Assembly (NCBI GenBank): GCA_016764115.1
Contig: JAESSM010000238.1
Span: forward strand, 1-5,668
DNA: 5,668 bases
Direction: 5' to 3'
Source of the DNA: Bacteroidia bacterium
GTDB taxonomy: Bacteria > Bacteroidota > Bacteroidia > JAESSM01 > NORP286
In this document: positions 1 to 5,668 of the stretch, in pieces
Layout: each line of letters opens with the position of its first letter
How positions within the stretch are numbered: the stretch's first letter is position 1
Notes under the pieces: generated by a model
What the model saw: only the letters and a program-made list of their open reading frames with translations
Database searches by the model: none
Told to the model about the DNA's origin: nothing
Made by a program: the position numbers and the translations under genes

Positions 1-9
1 TCAGAAAAT

Positions 10-45
10 TTACTCCTCTTCTTCTTCAAATCTCAATTCCTGGAT
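10..45 (-). other. Out-of-frame C-terminal tail of the DUF4783 gene
   Basis: Read on the minus strand in the frame shifted by -1 relative to the gene at 33-416, positions 45 down to 13 encode IQELRFEEEEE, followed by TAA at 10-12. Joined to ...GDKYL this gives GDKYLIQELRFEEEEE, which fits the usual end of DUF4783 proteins (a last strand followed by an acidic tail). One extra A next to the TTA codon (coding strand TATTTATCC read as TATTTAATCC) restores the frame. No slippery heptamer of the X XXY YYZ kind is present, so a real deletion or a sequencing or assembly error is more likely than programmed frameshifting. Confidence 0.75.
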
Positions 46-416
46 AAATACTTATCTCCACTTTGTTTGATGTAAAAATAAGTCCGAAATTCTCGGTTGG
101 TAGTAGTATAGTTTCCTATTGCATACTTAGAGCCTTCAGTAGAAGATCCCTGATGGATTAACTTATATGCTTTTGGTGGATATTTTTCAAAAAAGTCCTT
201 CAAAATCAATTGAGCTTGAGCTTTGCTGTATAGATCTTCATTATCCAATATTGTCAACTCAACATTTGCACTGAAATACTTAGCAACTTCAGTCGCATTT
301 CCTGATTTAATAGCCAATGCTATTTCTGAGTATATATCATCCAAATTTGCCTTTGTATTGCTAAAAGACAAAAATGTAAGTAATATGATCAAAGATAACC
401 TATGTAAATATATCAT
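33..416 (-). CDS. DUF4783 family exported protein, C-terminus frameshifted
   Basis: This is a small exported protein of 127 residues as read. Residues 1-23 form a signal peptide: His5 and Arg6, a hydrophobic stretch LSLIILLTFLSF, then a T-K-A cleavage site before NLDDIYSEI. The mature part matches the DUF4783 pattern as I remember it: an N-terminal helix with AIKSGNATEVAKYF, a strand NVELTI, YSKAQAQLILKDFF, the HQGSS.EG.KYAIG core, and a closing FRTYFYIKQSGDKYL strand. The family is restricted to Bacteroidota, is thought to have an NTF2-like fold, and has no known function. The reading frame ends early, as ...KYLSRN; the expected tail lies in the -1 frame (separate entry). The ATG at 414-416 is the only start that gives a proper signal peptide. 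No promoter was recognised upstream. Family assignment is confident; whether the gene is intact is not. Confidence 0.85.
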   Translation of the reverse strand: MIYLHRLSLIILLTFLSFSNTKANLDDIYSEIALAIKSGNATEVAKYFSANVELTILDNEDLYSKAQAQLILKDFFEKYPPKAYKLIHQGSSTEGSKYAIGNYTTTNREFRTYFYIKQSGDKYLSRN

Positions 417-480
417 GATCTATAATTTTACCTATTAAATACAACTATCAATCCAAAATAATTGGTTTGTGAAATTAATC

Positions 481-495
481 ATTCTGAATCAGAAT
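481..495. repeat. 15-bp palindrome ATTCTGA-A-TCAGAAT
   Basis: Two perfect 7-bp inverted arms flank a single central A, about 65 bp upstream of the DUF4783 start codon. As RNA it could only form about a 5-bp stem, so a dimeric regulator site would be the more natural reading if it means anything. A palindrome of this size can also arise by chance in AT-rich DNA, and no second copy was seen in the window. Confidence 0.3.
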
Positions 496-628
496 CTAAA
501 ACAAACGCAGTTGGAGTTTATTTTTTATTGCTTTCGGAATCAAGATTACTAGCTTGTACTATTACTGAAACCGGAACAAGCCTTTAAATTATTGTTGCGA
601 TTATACGCTGAAAGAAAATTTACATGAA

Positions 629-672
629 GTGTTTTAGAACACCTTAACAGATTTCAACTCTTTGTTGAAGTC
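629..672 (-). terminator. Two small hairpins downstream of the barrel-protein gene
   Basis: Just past the TAA at 674-676, positions 650-672 can fold with six perfect pairs (TTCAAC/GTTGAA around a 5-nt loop), extended by three outer positions that include a mismatch on the minus strand. A second hairpin, GTGTT-TTAG-AACAC, lies at 629-642. On the minus strand the second is followed only by a loosely U-rich stretch (ACTTCATGTAAATTTTCTTTC), not a clean U tract. These may mark the 3' end of the transcript, but they are a weak match to an intrinsic terminator. Confidence 0.25.
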
Positions 673-673
673 C

Positions 674-2512
674 TTACTTTATCCAATATCCCAGTTTTAG
701 ACTTAGGGAATTAAGTAAATAGTTTTGCTTAAACAGTTTATCTATACTGAGAAATTTATTATAAGTAACATCATTTTCTTCATCATTTTTATAAAAGATA
801 TTAGAGTTAAGATCTTCATCAGTATATTTATAATCATAATTGTTCTTAATCATTCCAGCAACTACCAAATTACATCCTATTTCTGAAAATACTCTTCCTT
901 TAGTAAATTGAATATTTGGCATAACTACAACATAGGAGCCAAAAACATTTGCTTTGTAGTTTGTCGTAGTTAAAGTACCACTCATGCCGTTGTAAAAATA
1001 CTTTTCATATTTAAATTCATTTTTAAACCCTGTAATCTTAAAACCCAAGTTTGGCTGGCAACTTTGTTGAGTTCTATTTGTTAAATTCTTTGCAAATAAT
1101 GGAATATTTAAACGATAAAATGCCTGAAATTGCTTGAGAGACTCTGTTGTATATACCGAGTGAAATCTTGAATAATACCAAACCTCTTTGGATATACTTG
1201 GGTAAGAAGTACCAATTGCGTGAATCCATCTCTTTTTGTTTTGCAAATTGAATGAAAGAGTATGATAATACTGAACAATATCATAGAAAGAATTATAATA
1301 AGGATCCATTCGCAGAGATGTCATTTCACGGGCATAAGGTTGTACCGCATATTCCAACCCCATTGCTAACCCGAATTTATTTTGGGCTTCTGGTTTATTT
1401 GAGGGTGAATCACTGTCATTAATCAGAGAAAAACGAGTGCCTAATCCCAATGAAGTGTAGCTCATTACCTTATCCCCATATAATAAATTAAAGCCAGGTT
1501 GAACAAGAAATGAGCAATCATTTCTTAATTTAAAGACTATTGGGAATTCGATGGCAAAACTACTACTTAGGCTTATGGGGTAATAATATAAATAATAACT
1601 TGAATTTGCATTATTTCTTATCCCTAATGCAGTAGCTAATCCTAATTCAAAGTTTCCACCATTGTATAAAAGATATTCTGTATAAAAAGACAATACCCTA
1701 TTGATATTATCTGAATGGTAGAGTTCCATAAATGGGTAACCGAAAGAATTAGATGTTTTATACCTATGGTATTCAATACCTAATGCTATCTTGTTCAATC
1801 TCTTTAACAATCGAATTTTTAACGGCGTAAAATACCCGCTCAACGATGAGCTATTATAAAAATAGTCAAGATTTGTAACGAAATATCCTCCCGTTAATAA
1901 ATCAATTTGATTAATAATTTGGAAAGTTTCTTTATCATCATTTTTAGATTCTTTGCTTAAAATTCTTGCTCCGATATTTATACTAAGACTCTTTAACAAA
2001 TCAACTTCTCTACTATAGTACCCATAAGAATAATTCCAAATCAAATTATAATTAAACCCCACAATAAGATTTAATCTATTTTTGGTTTTGATATGATATT
2101 TAATCCCCGGTGCAAATAAGAAATATTTATCCTTGTAATCCCAAGTATACCCTGTTTGCAATTCCGGATTGACAGAAATTTTTTCCTGATTCAAAATTGA
2201 ATAGGCAATAGATGCGGTAAAGAAAGGAGTTGAATAGAAGAAATATTCATCAAGAGTACTTCGTAACAATCCAAATGAAACGTGCTTTCTTTTATGATGT
2301 AAATTGAATCTAATAGAATATGGCCGTATGCCATCTATTATGGGATTTGTATATGAACTATAATATTTTTCTGAAGAATACGCTATACCGGTATTGTAAT
2401 CAAAAGACGTAGAAAAAGTAGATTTCTCCTCATTTTCCTGCGCTAATAAATTGGAAATGGGGAAACAAAAAAGTAAAAAAAAATTAATCCATCTTTGGTG
2501 GGATATTAGCAT
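674..2512 (-). CDS. Exported protein with three tandem beta-barrel-like units
   Basis: I recognise no named family. Numbering is from the ATG at 2510-2512 (612 aa). This start is preferred over an in-frame TTG four codons upstream because it puts the signal peptide at the N-terminus: Arg7, a hydrophobic run INFFLLFCFPI, and cleavage near LLAQ (residues 22-25). The rest has no further long hydrophobic helix and is dense in Tyr, Phe and Asn, with alternating strand patterns and polar loops, ending in SLSLKLGYWIK, which is typical of an outer-membrane beta-barrel with an aromatic near the C-terminus. The mature chain appears to be three repeats (about 32-186, 196-365 and 379-612). Each contains a strand with a conserved Pro (135, 324, 532), then G-F/C-N (152, 340, 546), and a final G-rich strand. 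The third unit carries an Asn/Asp/Tyr-rich loop of about 45 residues (554-599). The role is unknown; transport, adhesion or a structural surface role are all possible. The gene is monocistronic or leads into the DUF4783 gene 257 bp away. Confidence 0.8.
   Translation of the reverse strand: MLISHQRWINFFLLFCFPISNLLAQENEEKSTFSTSFDYNTGIAYSSEKYYSSYTNPIIDGIRPYSIRFNLHHKRKHVSFGLLRSTLDEYFFYSTPFFTASIAYSILNQEKISVNPELQTGYTWDYKDKYFLFAPGIKYHIKTKNRLNLIVGFNYNLIWNYSYGYYSREVDLLKSLSINIGARILSKESKNDDKETFQIINQIDLLTGGYFVTNLDYFYNSSSLSGYFTPLKIRLLKRLNKIALGIEYHRYKTSNSFGYPFMELYHSDNINRVLSFYTEYLLYNGGNFELGLATALGIRNNANSSYYLYYYPISLSSSFAIEFPIVFKLRNDCSFLVQPGFNLLYGDKVMSYTSLGLGTRFSLINDSDSPSNKPEAQNKFGLAMGLEYAVQPYAREMTSLRMDPYYNSFYDIVQYYHTLSFNLQNKKRWIHAIGTSYPSISKEVWYYSRFHSVYTTESLKQFQAFYRLNIPLFAKNLTNRTQQSCQPNLGFKITGFKNEFKYEKYFYNGMSGTLTTTNYKANVFGSYVVVMPNIQFTKGRVFSEIGCNLVVAGMIKNNYDYKYTDEDLNSNIFYKNDEENDVTYNKFLSIDKLFKQNYLLNSLSLKLGYWIK
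2467..2483 (-). repeat. T9 and T6 homopolymer tracts in signal-peptide codons
   Basis: On the coding (minus) strand, positions 2483-2475 are nine consecutive T, followed by AC and then six T (2472-2467). The T9 tract runs from the third base of codon 10 to the second base of codon 13 (Asn-Phe-Phe-Leu). Gain or loss of one T would shift the frame within the signal peptide. The tract may simply reflect Phe/Leu codons in an AT-rich genome. Confidence 0.6.
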
Positions 2513-2531
2513 TTCATTATACAACGAAATT

Positions 2532-2564
2532 CAAAATTATTTGTTTCGTAAACAATATGAGCAA
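2532..2564 (-). promoter_or_regulatory. Candidate promoter for the barrel-protein gene
   Basis: On the minus strand TAATTTTG (2539-2532) matches the Bacteroidota -7 element TAnnTTTG exactly and lies 19 nt upstream of the ATG at 2512. The nearest TTG that could act as a -33 element is at 2564-2562, giving a 22-bp spacer where about 19 is usual, so the match is only half convincing. Transcription would start around 2525, leaving a leader of roughly 10-15 nt and excluding or barely including the upstream TTG codon, which favours the ATG start. Confidence 0.35.
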
Positions 2565-2604
2565 TGTTCTTCTGCAAAAATGAAGACTATATGGCAATTG
2601 TTAA

Positions 2605-2634
2605 TTGATAATCTGTGATTGTAAACTATCTTTG
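2605..2634 (+). promoter_or_regulatory. gpmI promoter, TTG-N19-TATCTTTG
   Basis: TTG at 2605-2607, a 19-bp spacer, and TATCTTTG at 2627-2634 match the known Bacteroidota promoter (a -33 TTG and a -7 TAnnTTTG) in both elements and in spacing. The -7 element ends only 4 bp before the ATG at 2639. Transcription would therefore begin at or within a few bases of the start codon, leaving almost no room for a leader or ribosome binding site. It also overlaps the first codons of a longer reading frame starting at GTG 2615, which argues against that upstream start. Confidence 0.6.
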
Positions 2635-2638
2635 CGCC

Positions 2639-4165
2639 ATGAGTAATACAAAGAAAGTCGCTTTGTTAATACTAGATGGCTGGGGGCATGGAACTAATCC
2701 TGAAGTGAGTGCAATCGCTCAGGCCGGCACTCCATTTATCGACAGCTTATACCAAAAATATCCAAATGCAGAGCTGAAAACAGATGGCAAAGTTGTGGGA
2801 CTTCCCGAAGGCCAAATGGGTAACTCTGAAGTTGGTCACATGAATATTGGAGCAGGGCGTATTGTATACCAAGACCTGTTAAAGATCAACAATTCTATTG
2901 AGGATGGAGCATTTGAAAAAAACACAGCACTCCAGAATACATTTACTTATATCAAAGAAAATAATAAGTCCCTACATTTAATTGGACTGGTATCTGATGG
3001 AGGAGTTCATTCATCATTTGAACATTTGAAAACCATTTGCACCATTGCTCAGAAAGCGGACGTTAATAATCTTTTTATTCATGCTTTTACTGACGGCCGA
3101 GATACAAGCCCAACAGGTGGAAAGACTTATTTGATGGAACTTCAATCACATTTGGAAAATTCCACAGGTAAAATCGCTTCAATTATTGGCAGATATTATG
3201 CAATGGACCGCGACCAACGCTGGGAAAGAACTAAGTTAGCTTATGATCTACTTGCGAACGGAGAAGGAAAATCCTTTAAGAATCTTTCAGATGCAGTTCA
3301 AGCATCTTATGATGAGGGAGTTACTGATGAATTCATTAAGCCAATCGTAATTTCCAATGGCAATGATCAACCATTAGCAACTATTAAAGAAGGCGATGCA
3401 GTGCTTTGCTTTAATTACAGACCAGATAGGATGCGTCAAATAACAAAAGTATTAACCCAAGAAGATCTTCCGGATCATGGTATGAATACTCTTGATCTTC
3501 ATTATTCTGCAATGACAGAATATGATAGTAGTTTTCAAAACATTAATTTATTATTTGAAGATAAAGATCTTACAAATACACTTGGTGAAATAGTTGCGAA
3601 TAATGGTAAGAAACAAATTCGAATCGCGGAAACAGAAAAATATCCTCATGTAACCTATTTCTTTTCAGGAGGAAGAGAAACTCCATTTGAAGGGGAAAAC
3701 AGGATAATGTGTCCATCTCCTAAAGTTCCTACATATGATCTTCAACCTGAAATGAGTGCTCAGGATATAACCAATGCCATTATTCCTGAAATTGAAAAAG
3801 GTGAAGTGGATTTTATTTGCCTGAATTTTGCCAATCCTGATATGGTAGGCCATACTGGGGTTTTCGAAGCTGTAAAGAAAGGAGTTGAAACAGTTGATAA
3901 CTGCACTAAACAAGTTGTTGAAGCTGGTATTCAAAATAACTACTCATTCATTATTATCGCTGATCACGGTAATGCTGATTATATGGTCAATGATGATGGC
4001 TCACCACATACCGCACACACCTTAAATTTGGTTCCAATCTTTTTAATTGATGTTGATCATAAAGATCAAATAAAAAATGGCAAATTGGCTGATGTTGCTC
4101 CTACCATTTTAAGACTAATGGATATTGAAACCCCTTCTGAAATGACCGGAGATGTTCTTATATAA
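2639..4165 (+). CDS. gpmI: 2,3-bisphosphoglycerate-independent phosphoglycerate mutase
   Basis: This cytoplasmic enzyme of glycolysis and gluconeogenesis interconverts 3- and 2-phosphoglycerate through a phosphoserine intermediate, using two Mn2+ ions. The 508-residue length from the ATG at 2639 is normal for the family. Every key residue is visible and aligns with the Bacillus stearothermophilus enzyme with an offset of one or two: Asp13 in LLILDGWG, catalytic Ser63 in MGNSEVGHMNIG, His124 in SDGGVHS, Arg154/Asp155 in TDGRDTSP, Arg185 and Arg191, Arg261 and Arg264 in NYRPDRMRQ, Lys334 in ETEKYPHVTYFFSGG, metal ligands Asp401 and His405 in NPDMVGHTG, Asp442/His443 in ADHGNAD, and His460 in PHTAHTLN. 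The phosphatase domain is split around the transferase domain (roughly 75-310), as usual. The start is chosen over GTG 2615 because the promoter overlaps those codons and MSNTKKVALLILDGWG is the normal N-terminus. It is followed after 2 nt by a lipoprotein gene. Confidence 0.98.
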   Translation: MSNTKKVALLILDGWGHGTNPEVSAIAQAGTPFIDSLYQKYPNAELKTDGKVVGLPEGQMGNSEVGHMNIGAGRIVYQDLLKINNSIEDGAFEKNTALQNTFTYIKENNKSLHLIGLVSDGGVHSSFEHLKTICTIAQKADVNNLFIHAFTDGRDTSPTGGKTYLMELQSHLENSTGKIASIIGRYYAMDRDQRWERTKLAYDLLANGEGKSFKNLSDAVQASYDEGVTDEFIKPIVISNGNDQPLATIKEGDAVLCFNYRPDRMRQITKVLTQEDLPDHGMNTLDLHYSAMTEYDSSFQNINLLFEDKDLTNTLGEIVANNGKKQIRIAETEKYPHVTYFFSGGRETPFEGENRIMCPSPKVPTYDLQPEMSAQDITNAIIPEIEKGEVDFICLNFANPDMVGHTGVFEAVKKGVETVDNCTKQVVEAGIQNNYSFIIIADHGNADYMVNDDGSPHTAHTLNLVPIFLIDVDHKDQIKNGKLADVAPTILRLMDIETPSEMTGDVLI

Positions 4166-4167
4166 TT

Positions 4168-4719
4168 ATGCATTTGAATATCAATAGATCTTTACTGTAT
4201 ATTTTTCTACTGCTGATATTGGCTTGTAGTTCTAAACAAGAACAACCCAACAATAAATTAGTTTATTTTGATACTGAGAAATATTTTAACGAACAAATAA
4301 GTCTATTAGCTGTCGGCAATTACAGGATGGACAAAACTGTACATCACAATGATGAAAATGAAAGTAAGAGTTTTGAATTAGTAGATTGGAGTAAAGAGCT
4401 GAATATTTTCAGAGATTATAACATCAATAAAACATCCCTTATAGGGAAATATGCTATTGATACGGTTATTGATCATAAAATCAAGACGATTCAATATTTT
4501 ACAACAGATTCAGCTCTCACTCTTAAACAACTTTCAATAGTATTTGATAATGATATCATAGTGGAGCTATCATTCAAAAATTCATCGGATAATTTCCTTT
4601 ATAATAGCCACCAGGAACTAACTTATTTTCCGTTAAAAGGCTACAAGGTTTCCGGTAAACAAAAAACAGCCACAGGACAAATAATTGATTATTCAATTGA
4701 AGCAATTATTTCTAAATAA
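4168..4719 (+). CDS. Lipoprotein of unknown function, gpmI operon
   Basis: This predicted lipoprotein of 183 residues has Arg7, a hydrophobic core LLYIFLLLI, and the lipobox LILAC with the lipidated Cys at position 20, followed by SSKQEQ. I do not recognise a named family. The mature part has a predicted alpha/beta character: an N-terminal YFDTEKYFNEQISLLA stretch, an NESKSFELVDWSKELNIF segment with DW and EL motifs, then alternating strands (HKIKTIQYFTT, LKQLSIVFDNDIIVELSF, YKVSGKQKTA) ending in IEAIISK. It faintly resembles small conserved Bacteroidota lipoproteins that I remember without a function. It lacks the acidic stretch right after the Cys that marks surface export in many Bacteroidota, so a periplasm-facing position is the simpler guess. 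The ATG lies 2 nt after the gpmI stop codon, so the two genes are almost certainly cotranscribed and may be translationally coupled. Confidence 0.8.
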   Translation: MHLNINRSLLYIFLLLILACSSKQEQPNNKLVYFDTEKYFNEQISLLAVGNYRMDKTVHHNDENESKSFELVDWSKELNIFRDYNINKTSLIGKYAIDTVIDHKIKTIQYFTTDSALTLKQLSIVFDNDIIVELSFKNSSDNFLYNSHQELTYFPLKGYKVSGKQKTATGQIIDYSIEAIISK

Positions 4720-5143
4720 GATCAACTACAAATCGCAATTATTCGGTTTATTCGTGTGTGTAGCTTTATTTGCTTGCAAAACTCAAAAACCAATCAAATC
4801 AGAAACTGAGAAAATCCAATCTACAACTACTGAAGTAAAGCTTATTGGTATTTTAGAAGAAGAACTCTATTTTCCTCCCCCATGTGAGGATGTCTATCAT
4901 GCCATTGTATATAAGTATAAAGTCAAACAAGTAATTGAAGGAAATTATAAGAATGATTATATACTCATCAAGCAGCCCTGTCCTGAACTAAAAGGAGAAG
5001 ATTTTTTTGTTTCAAAACGAGAATACGTAATATATGCCAACACAAACAAGAGAGATAATATCAAGTGGCAAACGTATAATTACTATATGAGTTCAGAGCT
5101 TCCTAAATACTGGGCGATTTCAATTACTAAAAATACGGACTAG
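4697..5143 (+). CDS. Small lipoprotein of unknown function, no ATG start
   Basis: This is a predicted lipoprotein, 148 residues from TTG 4697. It has Lys residues, a hydrophobic core LFGLFVCVALFA, then Cys27 (lipobox LFAC) and a polar linker rich in Thr, Lys and Glu. The mature domain (about 46-148) is mostly beta: VYKYKVKQVIEGNYKNDYIL, then KQPCPEL and KREYVIYA. This pattern of an induced-protein strand, E-G, a Cys and a closing EYVIYA loosely recalls OB-fold netrin/TIMP-like domains, which is a guess. Cys63 and Cys95 could pair. No ATG exists before the signal peptide. Candidate starts are TTG 4685, TTG 4697 (chosen, canonical, 27-residue signal) and an ATC at 4721 that sits 1 nt after the previous stop and would give an ideal 19-residue signal. 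The coding frame itself is convincing; the start is not settled. Confidence 0.7.
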   Translation: MKQLFLNKINYKSQLFGLFVCVALFACKTQKPIKSETEKIQSTTTEVKLIGILEEELYFPPPCEDVYHAIVYKYKVKQVIEGNYKNDYILIKQPCPELKGEDFFVSKREYVIYANTNKRDNIKWQTYNYYMSSELPKYWAISITKNTD

Positions 5144-5189
5144 GAATCTTGATATAGTACAAATTCCCAAAACATTCTAAACAAAATTA

Positions 5190-5668
5190 ATGAGTGGAAA
5201 GAACTTCCCATTTCAGATTATAACATTGGCGTTATTTATTGGACTGATAGTCCCTGTTGCTATACAGGACGGTATGTTCATGGATGGATTAATTTATGCC
5301 TGTGTTGCAAAAAATCTGGCAAATGGTCTCGGGACTTTCTGGGACCCCTATTTCAGCGCATCATTCAATACATCATTCCACGAACAACCTCCACTCTTTT
5401 TCGGACTTGAATCTATCTTTTTCAGATTATTTGGTGATAGTATTTATGTTGAACGATTGTTTTCCCTGTTAATGGGATGCATCACTGCATACTTCATCCA
5501 TTTGATATGGAAACTAGTTCATAGATCAGATACTGATATACAACAAGTAAGTTGGTTCCCAATTCTATTATGGACCATTACCCCGGTTTGTTTTTGGGGG
5601 TATGCGCAGAATGTCGAAGAAACAATAATGGGCGCTTTCGTTGCAGGATCGGTTTACTTCATATTACA
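5190..5668 (+). CDS. PMT/ArnT-type membrane glycosyltransferase, N-terminal part
   Basis: This open frame runs off the right edge, giving 159 residues. Enzymes of this superfamily transfer a sugar from a polyprenyl-phosphate donor to protein, lipid A or other acceptors on the periplasmic side of the inner membrane. Visible features are a short cytoplasmic start MSGKNFPFQ; TM1 at about 10-25; then the first periplasmic loop FMDGLIYACVAKNLANG, where Asp32 takes the place of the catalytic Asp of the family (usual form DE..Y). Next come WDPY, HEQPPLFF (64-71, matching the family's H-x-x-P-P motif), further hydrophobic segments at about 90-107 and 123-138, and NVEE at 141-144. The second family acidic residue is Gly33 here, so the usual DE pair reads DG. 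ATG 5190 is the first start and precedes TM1 properly. It lies 46 bp after the lipoprotein; I see no clear promoter in the gap. The acceptor cannot be told from this fragment. Confidence 0.8.
   Translation, partial: MSGKNFPFQIITLALFIGLIVPVAIQDGMFMDGLIYACVAKNLANGLGTFWDPYFSASFNTSFHEQPPLFFGLESIFFRLFGDSIYVERLFSLLMGCITAYFIHLIWKLVHRSDTDIQQVSWFPILLWTITPVCFWGYAQNVEETIMGAFVAGSVYFIL

Larger units (their letters stand above)
417..673. other. Intergenic gap, no gene seen
   Basis: This 257-bp AT-rich gap lies between two leftward genes. It has no convincing ORF on either strand (the longest start-to-stop stretches are a few codons), no tRNA-like fold that I can see, and no match to TAnnTTTG in either orientation; the closest is CAAAATAA at 454-461, one base off on the minus strand. 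It does hold an odd palindrome at 481-495 and two small hairpins at 629-642 and 650-672, listed separately. The promoter of the DUF4783 gene, if it has its own, must lie here but is not recognisable. Confidence 0.5.

Noticed and set aside
42..53. Programmed -1 frameshifting in the DUF4783 gene
   Set aside because: The coding sequence AAGTATTTATCC contains no slippery heptamer, and no downstream stem-loop is evident, so a deletion or error is the simpler explanation.
223..438. 71-codon open frame on the plus strand
   Set aside because: It is antisense to the DUF4783 gene over most of its length, with no recognisable domain or promoter; it is a shadow of the real gene.
551..580. GCTTGT...ACAAGC inverted repeat in the gap
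   Set aside because: It is only 6 bp with an 18-nt loop and no U tract, and is not distinguishable from chance.
2513..2524. TTG start extending the barrel protein by four codons
   Set aside because: The ATG at 2510-2512 gives a normal signal peptide, and the candidate promoter leaves little or no leader for the TTG.
2615..2638. GTG start extending gpmI by eight codons
   Set aside because: These codons overlap the -7 promoter element and add residues that are not part of the family's N-terminus.
3665..3934. 89-codon open frame on the minus strand inside gpmI
   Set aside because: It is fully antisense to conserved gpmI codons, including the metal-binding region; a shadow frame.

Overview
The window looks like chromosomal DNA from an AT-rich member of the Bacteroidota; I cannot name the genus. 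The grounds are a DUF4783 protein (a family I know only from this phylum), a TTG-N19-TAnnTTTG promoter of the Bacteroidota sigma type, genes without clear Shine-Dalgarno sequences, a signal peptide ending in ...LLAQ, and a gene neighbourhood rich in lipoproteins and outer-membrane proteins.

Layout: two genes point left. At 33-416 is a small exported DUF4783 protein whose conserved C-terminal tail lies in the -1 frame just past its stop, so it carries an apparent one-base deletion. After a 257-bp gap with only weak hairpins comes 674-2512, a large exported protein, very probably an outer-membrane beta-barrel. It is built from three tandem copies of the same roughly eight-strand unit. A short divergent promoter region (about 2513-2638) separates it from a rightward group. 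That group holds gpmI (2639-4165, cofactor-independent phosphoglycerate mutase with a complete active site), a lipoprotein starting 2 nt after gpmI (4168-4719), a second lipoprotein that lacks an ATG start (about 4697-5143), and the N-terminal part of a membrane glycosyltransferase of the PMT/ArnT type (5190 to the right edge).

How they work together: gpmI is a housekeeping glycolytic enzyme. The two lipoproteins are packed behind it and are probably cotranscribed from the gpmI promoter, but nothing in their sequences ties them to glycolysis. The glycosyltransferase may start its own unit or continue the operon. I see no mobile element, CRISPR array, RNA gene or defence system. The points most worth a second look are the threefold repeat in the barrel protein with a T9 tract in its signal-peptide codons, the frameshifted DUF4783 gene, the missing start codon of the second lipoprotein, and the promoter placed so close to the gpmI ATG that its mRNA may be leaderless.
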